DNA of 54,108 nucleotides from CAYUNA01 sp047629355 (lineage in GTDB: Bacteria; Bacteroidota; Bacteroidia; Chitinophagales; Saprospiraceae). Location: the NCBI GenBank assembly GCA_047629355.1, contig JBLHWU010000005.1, positions 1-54,108 of the forward strand. Reading direction: 5' to 3'. Positions 36,364 through 45,900 of the stretch are shown here, one piece after another; positions within the stretch are counted from its first letter, which is position 1, and each line of letters begins with the position of its first letter. The position numbers and the translations under genes were made by a program. The notes below the pieces were generated by a model, which saw only the letters and a list, made by a program, of their open reading frames with translations, searched no databases and had not been told where the DNA came from.

Positions 36364-36966
36364 CTATTGTTGTGTCTTTTTTCGAGCGGTAATGCGGGGT
36401 TCATCTATCCATTTCCGTTGCAAACGCAGTACTTTTTCAATCACATCACGCGCGCAACCTTGACCACCTTCTATTGGAGAAGTATAGAGCGATAAATTCC
36501 GTATTTCATGTGTTGCATCTTTCGGACAAACCGGCAATCCAACCCGCCGCATACATTCCAAATCTGGCAAGTCGTCGCCCATATATAGGATAGCTTCCTC
36601 GTCCAGATTATGCTTTTCAACCAACTGTTCGTAGACCGCTAATTTATCCTGTACACCCGCATAAACTTCCTGAATCCCCAAGTTTTCTAAACGAGCAACA
36701 ACACCTTTCGATTTACCTCCCGTAATGATGATTACGCGCAAGCCTTTCTGCACTGCTCGCCTTAAAGCATAACCATCGCGAGTATGCATTTTGCGCAATA
36801 ACTGCCCTGTTTCCATGACAATCAATTCGCTATTCGTGAGCACGCCGTCCACGTCAAAAATCAACGTTTTAATACGCCCAAATTTCTGCAAATTATTCTC
36901 CAAATTATCCTTCTCATTTGGTAAATAATCACTCAACATTGATTTTTTTCCCTGGTCTTTTGCCAT
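36364..36966 (-). CDS. KdsC-like HAD phosphatase (KDO-8-phosphate phosphatase type)
   Basis: About 200 residues from the ATG at 36964-36966. HAD motifs are present: FDVDGVLT at 37-44 (nucleophile Asp38), ITGG at 81-84, Lys108 and GDDLPD at 130-135. This is the cap-less, KdsC-type layout, which removes phosphate from 3-deoxy-manno-octulosonate-8-phosphate for lipopolysaccharide core synthesis. The open frame reaches 36996, but the extra ten residues lie in a palindrome, so I use the inner start. An N-terminal extension of about 30 residues is longer than usual. The UbiA gene follows with no gap. Confidence 0.85.
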   Translation of the reverse strand: MAKDQGKKSMLSDYLPNEKDNLENNLQKFGRIKTLIFDVDGVLTNSELIVMETGQLLRKMHTRDGYALRRAVQKGLRVIIITGGKSKGVVARLENLGIQEVYAGVQDKLAVYEQLVEKHNLDEEAILYMGDDLPDLECMRRVGLPVCPKDATHEIRNLSLYTSPIEGGQGCARDVIEKVLRLQRKWIDEPRITARKKTQQ

Positions 36967-36984
36967 GCTTTTTTTTTTAAAATG

Positions 36985-37048
36985 AACAATGTGCAATGAA
37001 CAATTAGCAATTGCCTATTACATTGATAATTGTTCATTGCACATTGTT
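36985..37048. repeat. Perfect 22-bp inverted repeat between iscX and the kdsC-like gene
   Basis: The arm AACAATGTGCAATGAACAAT with two further bases (36985-37006) and its exact complement (37027-37048) are separated by 20 nt. It forms a long stem between two genes read in the same direction. Confidence 0.9.
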
Positions 37049-37055
37049 AATTGTA

Positions 37056-37301
37056 TTATTGGTTATCACGCCATTCGTGTACCCACTTCGCCTGAATTTG
37101 CTCCAAGTGGCTTTCATTACTCTGTTCGCGCGTTCCTTCAAAACTTTGAATTTCCAAAATCCAATCCAGCAATTCTGTGAATCGAATGCGGTAAATTTTA
37201 CCTTCTGGAAAATCATCGCCGAAACGTTCGTACAATTTCATCGCTATATCCTCGTGATCTGCCCAACTGATTGGGAAATTGTTAAAATCTTCGAATGCCA
37301 T
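37056..37301 (-). CDS. iscX: IscX-like iron-sulfur assembly protein
   Basis: An 81-residue acidic protein with the IscX fold signature: ISWADHEDIAMKLYERFGDD, then RFTELLDWILEIQSFEG and SNESHLEQIQAKWVHEW. IscX binds the cysteine desulfurase IscS and tunes sulfur transfer in the ISC pathway. Length is slightly above the usual 66 residues because of short insertions. It follows the ferredoxin gene after 91 nt on the same strand, the common fdx-iscX order. No IscS, IscU or HscBA gene is present in the window. Confidence 0.88.
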   Translation of the reverse strand: MAFEDFNNFPISWADHEDIAMKLYERFGDDFPEGKIYRIRFTELLDWILEIQSFEGTREQSNESHLEQIQAKWVHEWRDNQ

Positions 37302-37339
37302 ATTATATGGTATATTAGTTGATTAGTAAATTTGGTGTA

Positions 37340-37385
37340 TTGGTTGGCAGCAATCGAATCAATCGAGCCAATCAAATTAATCGTG
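37340..37385. repeat. AATCGAATCAATCGA spacer in the fdx-iscX gap
   Basis: The spacer AATCGAATCAATCGAGCCA uses the same AATC/GATT words as the spacers at 7070-7155 and 51090-51166. Here only one arm is evident. Confidence 0.5.
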
Positions 37386-37392
37386 TCAATCC

Positions 37393-37734
37393 TTAATGTT
37401 CGTGACCAATGATATCTTTCTGGTCAGGAATTTCTACTTCGATGATTGCGTCATCATTTAGGATGACACTTTGGCAACCCAAGCGAGAATCAATACGCGG
37501 ATTGATTGCGCGGTCAATGAAATCTTCTTCTTTATCACTGATTTCTTGCAAGTGTTCGTTACCTGAACTCACATAAATGTGGCAAGTGCTACAAGCGCAG
37601 ACTTCACCACAGTTGTGATTTAAGTGAATCCCATTATCTTCGGTCACTTCCAAAACGGAGTATCCTTTTTCAACATTCTCCACTATTTTTGGAGCGATGT
37701 CTTTATTTTCAAAAGTAAATTTTACAGTAGCCAT
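37393..37734 (-). CDS. fdx: ISC-type 2Fe-2S ferredoxin
   Basis: A 113-residue ferredoxin. Cys42, Cys48, Cys51 and Cys87 give the C-x5-C-x2-C...C pattern of adrenodoxin/ISC ferredoxins, with the extra Cys46 also found in the E. coli Fdx (segment NCGEVCACSTCHIYV). It supplies electrons to iron-sulfur cluster assembly on the IscU scaffold. The C-terminus ends IIGHEH. It is the first gene of the fdx-iscX pair, with a TACATTTG motif about 36 nt upstream. Confidence 0.93.
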   Translation of the reverse strand: MATVKFTFENKDIAPKIVENVEKGYSVLEVTEDNGIHLNHNCGEVCACSTCHIYVSSGNEHLQEISDKEEDFIDRAINPRIDSRLGCQSVILNDDAIIEVEIPDQKDIIGHEH

Positions 37735-37769
37735 TTCTCGATTTCGGTTTGCTCGTTAAAAAATTTTCG

Positions 37770-37777
37770 CAAATGTA
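37770..37777 (-). promoter_or_regulatory. -7 element (TACATTTG) for fdx-iscX
   Basis: The minus strand reads TACATTTG, a full TAnnTTTG match about 36 nt before the fdx ATG. No -33 match was seen. Confidence 0.5.
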
Positions 37778-38002
37778 AGTAGATTACTATAATTATCTAT
37801 GGTTTTTAAGACTATCTTTTTCCGATATTTTTCGCTTAAAAAGCATTCAATAAAAATGGACATTAAAGAATTTTTAAAGAAAAACTATCGAAAAAATCTT
37901 AGCCCTAAAGTTCCATACATATGTTACAGTAAGTATACTTCGCGTTTCCTATTTTCAAAAACAAGCATTGATTGCTTTTGTTTCATCGAGTGCAAAATTT
38001 GA

Positions 38003-38574
38003 TGATTAGAGTTCTACTAAATAATGCACTAGTAGACACAATCCTGAAACATTTACCTACCTCACACCTGCACTACCTACGGCAGCGCGCAATTATTTTT
38101 CATGAAGCCCCAAACCTTAGAATTTTCTCGCTTCTCAAATGTCAAAATTAAATCGTAATTGTTTGGGGTCACCTACTTCAATGTCTTCGCTAAATGATTA
38201 ATGTTGATTCATAAATTATGGATAGTTAAAAACAGATTTATGTATTTTCTTATTAATCAGATAAATACAAATATATCTTATTATAAATTTATCGTTCATC
38301 ATTTATAATTCATCATTTGACGATAACATTGCTACTTATGCCCCCTATTCCATTTTCACAAAATATATTTGACAACTGATGCCAAAGCGTTCATTCTATC
38401 AAAACTTCAACTACCTAAGTAAAAACGATTCAATAATGGGCCATTATGCTTGTCCTTTTCCCTTCTAAAAAACACAAAAAATAGTTCCGTAAAGAAGGCT
38501 ATGCAACGATTTTTTGAATTCTTTAGAAGAAAAAATTACGGCGCATTATGGTCCAACTTATTAAATCGTTTTTA
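38003..38574. other. Non-coding region with repeat fragment
   Basis: No supported gene. It holds the partial two-hairpin copy at 38070-38142 and, near 38290-38330, ATCATTTATAATTCATCATT words like those at 4843-4977. Confidence 0.5.
38070..38142 (+). repeat. Two-hairpin interspersed element, partial copy 6
   Basis: Only the GC hairpin (CACTACCTACGGCAGCGCGC) and the tail (GAAGCCCCAAACCTTAGAAT, then TTTCTCGCTTCTCAA) remain. The first hairpin is absent. Confidence 0.6.
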
Positions 38575-39741
38575 CTAAGCTATTTTCTCATCTTTAAAAA
38601 TAAATTGCAAATAAATCACCCCCGCCCATGCACATGCACCCGTTACAAAATACACCGCAGGTAAGTTTTCAACTTCATTGCTAAAAATCCAAGAAGAAAT
38701 AAAAGCGCCTAAGCCGATGCCTAACTCCAACGCAATATACATCGTCGCCATCGCTCGCCCACGGTGCTTATCAGGCGCGCGGTCAACGGTCCACGCCATA
38801 ACTGCGGGAGAAGAAATTCCGAGTGCTAAACCTGTCAAAGCAGCAGCAAAATAAAAGAAAGAAACCGTATCGGCATACCCAAAAAGCAGAATAGCAAGCC
38901 CAGAAAGAACACCCGAAACTTTAATAACTATCAGCCGCCCATAAATGTCAGAAACACGTCCTGCAATGAGTCGAGAAATGATAGAAAAAACAGTAAAAAC
39001 TCCCAAAATATAACCTTTATTTTCAATGCCTAAGTACGTACTTTGGTCGGGCGTAATCGTCAATAAAGTTCCATAACTAAAGTACAGTAAAGCCACTAAA
39101 ATCGCAGGTGCAATAGCGGATTTTTCATAAATTTCATTCTTTTTAATGACTAAAATCTTTGGATGAAACGGCTGCTTATCTTCTAACGTTTCTTTCAAAC
39201 CAAGCAGAATTAAAATCGAAAAAAATGCCATTCCTGAAGAGGCGTAAAACATCAAATCAATTGAGTATTCATTGGCTAAAAAACTTCCAAAAATTGGTGC
39301 AATCATCGCGCCAGTATTCATACTCACCCCCGCCATGCCCATCGCCTCACCACGTCGGTCAATTGGCACGATGTCTGCCACATAAGCGGAAGATGCAGTG
39401 GGTTTAAAACCTGTTGAAAAACCGTGTAACAAACGCAGCAACAGAAAACCATAAACAGACGTCAGAAAAGGATATAAAAAACTACAAATGACACAGACCA
39501 ATGTCCCAAAAATCATAACTGGAACGCGACCGACGGTATCTGAAAGTTTGCCACTAAAAGGACGAGAAAGACCAGCAGTAAGAGTGAAAAGTCCAATGAT
39601 TGCTCCTTTGTAGTCTTCGCCGCCAAGGCTGGTGAGATAGCCTGGCAACTCTGGAATTATCATCGTAAAACTGGCAGCAAAAAAGAAATAGCTGGCGCAC
39701 AGCAAAAGGAATTGAGGACTATAGAGCTGTGCTGTTTTCAT
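38575..39741 (-). CDS. MFS transporter
   Basis: A 388-residue transporter with about twelve membrane spans. The loop 2-3 motif of the superfamily is clear (GLSRPFSGKLSDTVGRVPVM), with a second copy in the C-terminal half (RLIAGRVSDIYGRLIVIK). The family layout is that of DHA1-like drug or metabolite exporters; the substrate is unknown. It is transcribed away from typA, with candidate promoter motifs between the two. Confidence 0.9.
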   Translation of the reverse strand: MKTAQLYSPQFLLLCASYFFFAASFTMIIPELPGYLTSLGGEDYKGAIIGLFTLTAGLSRPFSGKLSDTVGRVPVMIFGTLVCVICSFLYPFLTSVYGFLLLRLLHGFSTGFKPTASSAYVADIVPIDRRGEAMGMAGVSMNTGAMIAPIFGSFLANEYSIDLMFYASSGMAFFSILILLGLKETLEDKQPFHPKILVIKKNEIYEKSAIAPAILVALLYFSYGTLLTITPDQSTYLGIENKGYILGVFTVFSIISRLIAGRVSDIYGRLIVIKVSGVLSGLAILLFGYADTVSFFYFAAALTGLALGISSPAVMAWTVDRAPDKHRGRAMATMYIALELGIGLGAFISSWIFSNEVENLPAVYFVTGACAWAGVIYLQFIFKDEKIA

Positions 39742-39847
39742 AAAATTTGTGTTAAGATGTTTAAGTTTTGAAGTGCGAATGTCTTACGTTGATGTTAATC
39801 CATTTGAACACAAAAACACGTTAATACATAAACACAATTTGAGGGCG

Positions 39848-39855
39848 CAAATTTA
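39848..39855 (-). promoter_or_regulatory. -7 element (TAAATTTG) for the MFS gene
   Basis: The minus-strand TAAATTTG is a TAnnTTTG match about 105 nt upstream of the MFS ATG. There is no obvious -33 match. Confidence 0.4.
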
Positions 39856-39900
39856 TCATTTAATTAACCACCGAAGCCCATTTACTAACATTATTATATG

Positions 39901-39908
39901 TACCTTTG
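39901..39908 (+). promoter_or_regulatory. -7 element (TACCTTTG) for typA
   Basis: TACCTTTG is a TAnnTTTG match. It implies a leader of roughly 260 nt before the typA ATG. The -33 position has only TTTA. Confidence 0.5.
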
Positions 39909-40173
39909 CGCGCTCTTAGGAAAAAATGATTTTTAATATTAATTTTACTTTTTATAAAAAACTGAAAATCAATATTTTACAATCAATTCCTGAAAAAATA
40001 TATTTTGCTTATTTTGATAAATCTTAATTAAAAAAATAGGCGAACACTTGAAAATTTGGGTAAGTTCCAAATTTCTAAAATAAATAATTTAGAAGATAGA
40101 CATAAATAGGTGAAAAAGTTTGAGAAAACACACCTTTGAATGTCTCAAATATTCAATATCAAATTTAATTAAA

Positions 40174-41988
40174 ATGCAATCAATCCGAAACATCGCAATT
40201 ATTGCGCACGTTGACCACGGAAAGACAACATTGGTAGACAAGATGCTCTTGGCTGGAAAACTTTTCAAGGAGCATGAACGCCCCGGTGAGTTGATTATGG
40301 ACAATAACGACTTGGAGCGCGAGCGTGGTATCACCATTTTGGCGAAGAATGCGGCGATGATGTATAAAGGTGTCAAAATCAACATCATTGACACCCCTGG
40401 TCACAGTGATTTTGGTGGTGAAGTAGAGCGCGTATTAAACATGGCGGATAGCGTATTGTTGTTGGTGGATGCTTTTGAGGGTCCAATGCCACAGACGCGA
40501 TTTGTTTTGCAAAAAGCATTAAATCTAGGATTAAAGCCAATTGTAGTCGTCAATAAAGTAGATAAAGAAAACTGCACACCTGATGAAGTGCAGGAAGCGG
40601 TATTTGATTTGATGTTCCAATTGGACGCAACGGAAGAGCAATTGGAATTCCCAACAATTTTTGGTTCTGCCAAAAACGGTTGGATGAGTGACGATTGGAA
40701 TAATGAAACAGATTCGATTACTCCTTTATTGGATAAGATTTTGGAATACGTTCCAGAACCACCACAGCCAGAAGGTTTGTCTCAGATGTTGATTACGTCT
40801 TTGGATTACTCTTCTTTCATTGGTCGAATTGCGATTGGTCGTTTGCACCGTGGTACGTTGAAAGCGAATCAGCGAGTGGCTTTGATTAAACGTGATGGAA
40901 CAGTGACGCAGAGCAGTATTCGTGGTTTGTTTGTATTTTCTGGAATGAACAAAACGAAAGTTGACGAGATTCAAATGGGTGATTTGTGTGCAGTTCAAGG
41001 TATCGAAGGTTTTGAAATTGGAGATACGATTGCGCATCTTGAAGACCAAACGCCTTTGCCAACGATTGACATTGATGAGCCGACAATGAGTATGTTATTT
41101 ACCATTAATGACTCACCGTTTTTTGGTCAGGAAGGTAAGTATGTAACGTCTCGTCATATTCATGACCGTTTGCAAAAAGAATTGGAAAAGAACTTGGCAT
41201 TGCGAGTAGAAGCTACTGATTCAGCGGATTCGTTCCGAGTATTTGGTCGTGGAGTTTTGCACTTGTCTGTTTTGATTGAAACGATGCGTCGAGAAGGTTA
41301 TGAATTGCAGATTGGGCAACCAACCGTTATTTTGAAAAAAATTGACGATGTGACCCATGAGCCAATTGAGGAAATGACAATTGACGTACCTGAAGTTTCT
41401 TCTGGTAAAGTGATTGAAATGGTGACGAAGCGAAAAGGATCAATGTTGTCAATGGTACCGAAAGGTGACCGAATTATTTTGGAATTTGAAGTGCCATCTC
41501 GTGGTATCATCGGATTGCGTAGTAATATGTTGACAGCAACAGCGGGTGAAGCGATTATGTCTCACCGTTTTAAAGAATTTCAACCGTACCGTGGACCTAT
41601 TCCTAGTCGCTTGAATGGTTCGTTGATTTCTATGGAAACTGGAAAATCTATCCCGTTTTCTATCAACAACTTGCAAGACCGTGGTAAATTTTTCGTTGAT
41701 TCTAATCAAGAAATTTACGAAGGTCAAGTCGTTGGTGAGCACACTCGTCAAAATGACTTGGTGGTAAACTTAACGAAGCAAAAGAAAATGTCAAACATGC
41801 GTTCTTCGGGCGCGGACAATAAAGTAAAATTGATTCCACCACAAGTATTTTCTTTGGAGGAAGCATTGGAGTATATCCAAGAAGATGAGTACGTCGAAGT
41901 GACGCCAGAGTCAATCCGCTTGCGGAAGACCTTGTTATTGGAACACGAACGCAAGCGTGCGAAAAACTCGTCGTTGACAGCCGTTTAA
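40174..41988 (+). CDS. typA: Translational GTPase TypA/BipA
   Basis: A 604-residue ribosome-associated GTPase. The G motifs are intact: AHVDHGKTT at 11-19, RERGITILAKN, DTPGHSDFGGEVERVL and VVVNKVDKENC. Domain II and the typical TypA C-terminus follow (GKVIEMVTKRKGSMLSMVPK, VPSRGIIGLRSNMLTATAGE, GEHTRQNDLVVNLTKQKKM, ESIRLRKTLL). The open frame extends back to a TTG at 40120, but the ATG at 40174 fits the family N-terminus (MQSIRNIAIIAHVDHGKT). BipA acts on ribosome assembly at low temperature and in stress. It is a monocistronic unit. Confidence 0.97.
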   Translation: MQSIRNIAIIAHVDHGKTTLVDKMLLAGKLFKEHERPGELIMDNNDLERERGITILAKNAAMMYKGVKINIIDTPGHSDFGGEVERVLNMADSVLLLVDAFEGPMPQTRFVLQKALNLGLKPIVVVNKVDKENCTPDEVQEAVFDLMFQLDATEEQLEFPTIFGSAKNGWMSDDWNNETDSITPLLDKILEYVPEPPQPEGLSQMLITSLDYSSFIGRIAIGRLHRGTLKANQRVALIKRDGTVTQSSIRGLFVFSGMNKTKVDEIQMGDLCAVQGIEGFEIGDTIAHLEDQTPLPTIDIDEPTMSMLFTINDSPFFGQEGKYVTSRHIHDRLQKELEKNLALRVEATDSADSFRVFGRGVLHLSVLIETMRREGYELQIGQPTVILKKIDDVTHEPIEEMTIDVPEVSSGKVIEMVTKRKGSMLSMVPKGDRIILEFEVPSRGIIGLRSNMLTATAGEAIMSHRFKEFQPYRGPIPSRLNGSLISMETGKSIPFSINNLQDRGKFFVDSNQEIYEGQVVGEHTRQNDLVVNLTKQKKMSNMRSSGADNKVKLIPPQVFSLEEALEYIQEDEYVEVTPESIRLRKTLLLEHERKRAKNSSLTAV

Positions 41989-42009
41989 TTTAAAAAATAT
42001 TAAGAATAT

Positions 42010-42054
42010 AAAATGAAGAATTTTGGACGATAGGTCTGAGATTCTTCATTTTTT
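42010..42054 (+). terminator. typA terminator
   Basis: AAAATGAAGAAT at 42010-42021 pairs with ATTCTTCATTTT at 42041-42052 and runs into T residues. It is 21 nt after the stop. Confidence 0.8.
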
Positions 42055-42432
42055 ATGGGTCTGTATCCTATACCTGCTAGGACTATTAGATACCTTGCTC
42101 AAATCTTTTTAAATCACCATTTAGGAAAGTTTTTTGCTTTCGAGCAAAGGTATCGGATAGCCCTCCGCGTATCGGATACCGCATTGATTTAGCAATTCGG
42201 ACGACAGGAATTTCAGTTTTTCAAATATTTTAGTAGTAAAAATAAATTTTAGTACACTACTTTTAACGTTTGAATCAGTTAAAAGCAGATGCCTCTTATC
42301 TATTTAAACTCCTCATTTTCAATAAAATACCACAATCCCCTAAATCTCTAAATATCCAACTCTCTAAATATCTTCCATTCAGAAACCTGACTTTTAAATA
42401 AATGTGGTTATCGTTTAATTGATTTTAAATAT

Positions 42433-42440
42433 TATCTTTG
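42433..42440 (+). promoter_or_regulatory. -7 element (TATCTTTG) for the TonB receptor operon
   Basis: A full TAnnTTTG match that would start a leader of about 540 nt before the receptor ATG. No -33 match is clear, so it is provisional. Confidence 0.45.
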
Positions 42441-42582
42441 TCTTAAAGTTTTAAAAAGGAGTGGTAAAAATCTACTTTTTGAGACAATAATTAGGTAGTC
42501 TCTTGGATGAGATTTTTTGGAAGAATTATTAAGAACAACATTTTAAGTGACACATAACGAATAATTAGTGCGTGTTGCTCAC

Positions 42583-42604
42583 CTATTTCCGTTGCGGGAA
42601 ATAG
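42583..42604 (+). other. Leader hairpin 1
   Basis: CTATTTCC and GGAAATAG form an 8-bp stem with the 6-nt loop GTTGCG. Confidence 0.6.
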
Positions 42605-42627
42605 CCAATGGGGAAATAACCAAAATA

Positions 42628-42678
42628 TCTCTCTCAAAATCTTTTTTTTGAGCAGAACCAATTGACACACGAGAGAGA
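42628..42678 (+). other. Leader hairpin 2
   Basis: TCTCTCTC at 42628-42635 can pair with GAGAGAGA at 42671-42678, enclosing a possible CAAAA/TTTTG inner stem. Confidence 0.5.
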
Positions 42679-42793
42679 CATTATATTTTTTAATAAAAAT
42701 TCATTACAATATAATGTTTCTAAATTTTCAAATTCATCCACTACCTACCTTTTATTTATCTACTGTTTTGCGTATTAAATTTGAGTAAAATCC

Positions 42794-42835
42794 TGTGTGT
42801 CCGTATTTTTAGCGAGAAAATACAAGGAACACACA
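42794..42835 (+). other. Leader hairpin 3
   Basis: TGTGTGTCCGTATTTT pairs with AAAATAC, GG and ACACACA with small bulges, giving about 16 bp. It lies about 160 nt before the receptor ATG and has no T run after it. Confidence 0.65.
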
Positions 42836-42992
42836 AGAATCAAAACGGTGTTTTATCAGACAAACTTTGTCAGGATATAGACAAGCCTATTTTATTTATT
42901 TTTGATAAGATTACCTTTTTCACTAATATTGCGTGTTCTCGCTGATTTAACCATTTTTTTTAAAGAATAAAACATTAAAAACTCAGATTTTT

Positions 42993-45900
42993 ATGGTACG
43001 TTATTTACTACTCACCTGCGGTTTCCTTTTGTTTGGAAGTGCGATATTTGGACAAACAGCACTGACTGGAAAGGTTATCGAGGAAGACACCGGCGATCCG
43101 GTGATTTTTGGAAACGTCGCAATTTATAAAAACGACGTGTTAATTACTGGTGTCCAAACGGGTTTTGATGGAATTTACAGTTTCAATCCGATTGACCCAG
43201 GTACTTACGATGTAGAAGTATCTTACGTTGGTTTTCCTTCCAAAAGGATTACTGGTGTGGTCGTCTATGCAGAAAAGTCCAACACCCTGAACGTTTCTTT
43301 GACAGAAGGGATTGATTTGACAGAAGTCGTAGTTATTGGCTACGAAGTACCACTTATTGAGCAAGATAATACAGTACAAGGACAGACTTTGACAAGCGAT
43401 GAAATCAGGCGTCGCCCAGTACGGGGTGTCAACGCATTGGCGGCTTCGACTGCCGGTGTTACTTCTTCTGATGAAGGAGAAGCCTTGAGTTTTCGAGGTT
43501 CGCGTACAAATGCGACCAACTACTACTTAGATGGTATTCGAATTTCTGGTCGTTCTATTCCACAACAAGACATTGACCAATTGCAGGTCATCACTGGTGG
43601 TGTTCCTGCCATTTATGGTGACGTAACGGGTGGTATTATCTCCTTGACCTCAAAAGGTCCTTCTAGTAAATTCTCTGGAGGAATTGAAGTGGAAACTTCT
43701 CAAATTTTTGACAATTACAACTATACGTTGGGTGCGATTAATTTGAGTGGTCCGATTATCAAAAAGAAAACGGGCGAATCTATCTTGGGTTATCGTATTT
43801 CTGCTCAATACTTGACACAGGATGATGATGATGCACCATCATTAGACCGTTATTTAGTTAAGGATGATGTCTTAGCAAATTTACAGGCTAATCCATTGAC
43901 TCAAGTTGTTGACCCGAATTCAGGAAACATTACCTTTGTTCCAACAGCTACCTTTTTGACGGCAGATGATTGGAATACGATTGATTACAATCCTTACGAA
44001 AACAGAGAGAATTTAGACCTTACGGCTAAATTGGATTTGAAAGTAAACGACGCAATTGATTTTACCATTACTGGTACTTATAATGATGAGTCTGACCAGT
44101 TTACACCAACGACCAATCCGGATGATGCGTTCTTACCTGGTGGTGATGGTAGCTGGAGAATTTTCAATAACTATACCAACCCAATTGAAACGGACAAGCG
44201 TTTTCGCGCTAATATGCGTTTCCGTCACAGAATTGGTGCAGGAAGTAACTTACGCAGTGAAGAAGGTGCTAATGCGTCAACGAAAGCAGCTTTAATCCAA
44301 AATGCGTCTTATACAATTCAAGCAGGTTATGAATTGAATAATACAGAAGTAGGTGACCCACGTCACGGTGATGATTTCTTTGGCTATGGCTATGTTGGAA
44401 AATTTGACAACGGATATGTACCAACAATTCTAGGTGCTCGAATTGATTCAGCAAATGTTTTTGTTGGACAAGTTGACTGGTCTGAACGTTTCAACGTAAA
44501 TGGTGAAAACCCGTTCGTTGCTTCAGGTAATAACCCAATTTTAGGAACTTATGTCAACCAACTATTAGATGCTAATACAAATCCAATACTTAGCTTGGAA
44601 GCATTAGATGTAGTGAATGGTCGCGTTAGTGGTCCATTGACAAATGTCTATAACTTTTATAGCAATGTTGGTTCGGTTTACAATCGATATAACAAAGCAG
44701 AAGATGAAACCATTACTGCGAACATCAACGGTTCTTTTGAGTTGGTGCCTGCAAGTGGCGGTCGTCACAATGTCCAGTTTGGATTTTTGTATGAGCAACG
44801 AAAAAATAGAAATTATCGAATAAATCCTTTTGAATTATGGGATTTGGCAGATGATTTGGCGAATACACACTTGAATGGTGTTGGATTGGATTTTACAAAC
44901 CAGGTTGGTAACCAAGACTTTGTATTTGAAGACTCTACTTATAATGTAGCTGTTTTTGCACCATTACCGAATGACCCAACTACGACTAATTTTTACAAAA
45001 GAATTAGAGAAGTAACGGGTCAAGAATTGTACGAATTTGTAAATGTTCAGGGATTAGACCCAAGTGATTTGAGCTTGGATATGTTTACAGCTTCTGAATT
45101 ATTGAACCAAAACATTACTCGATACTCCGGATATGATTATTTAGGTAACAAAATTGACAATGTTACTTTCGATGATTTCTTTACCGCAACCGATGATTCC
45201 GGTTTGATTCGTACGTTTCCAGTAGCGGCTTTTGAGCCAAATTATGCTTCTGTTTTCGTTCAAGATAAATTTAAATACAAAGACATTATTTTCCGTTTAG
45301 GTGTTCGGATTGACCGTTTTGATGCAAATACTAAGGTGTTGAAAGACCCTTATTCATTGTACGAAATTGTAACAGCTTCTGACTTCCACACTGAAATTAC
45401 TACTGTTGACCCAATTACTGGAGAAACGGTTACAGGAATCAGAGGTGGCAACCGTCCTGGTAACATCGGAGATGACTTTGCAGTATATACAACAGATAAT
45501 ACTTCAAATGATGTACAAGCTTACCGTGATGGTGACATTTGGTACAAGCCAGATGGTACGCAGGTGAATAATGGTGCTGATATTTTCGGTACTACACCAG
45601 TTAATCCTCGATTGACCAATCCTAATGCAGATATTCAAGATGTAGGATTTGATACGGATTTATCTTTTGAAGATTACAAGCCACAAATTAATGTAATGCC
45701 TCGTCTGGCATTCTCTTTCCCAATTTCGGATGAGGCGAATTTCTTCGCACACTACGATGTTTTGGTACAGCGTCCACCATCTAACTCTTTTGTAAATCCA
45801 GCACGTTATTACTACTGGAATCAGACTGGTTTGAGAAATAACTCAAACTTAAGACCTGAAAAAACAATTGATTACGAGATCGGTTTCCAACAGAAAATTT

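Larger units (their letters stand above)
39742..40173. other. Divergent intergenic region of the MFS gene and typA
   Basis: It contains two opposed -7 motifs 45 nt apart (39848-39855 minus, 39901-39908 plus) and otherwise AT-rich leader sequence. No gene was found. Confidence 0.5.
41989..42992. other. One-kilobase intergenic region with a structured leader
   Basis: No supported gene. It holds the typA terminator, a possible promoter at 42433-42440 and three hairpins within the presumed leader of the TonB receptor gene (42583-42604, 42628-42678, 42794-42835). Confidence 0.6.

Noticed and set aside
36967..36996. Ten-residue upstream extension of the kdsC-like gene
   Set aside because: It runs into the 22-bp inverted repeat. 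The inner ATG at 36966 is a better start.
37799..38002. 67-codon plus-strand frame
   Set aside because: It has no recognisable family, no signal and no conserved context. Its composition is that of AT-rich intergenic DNA.
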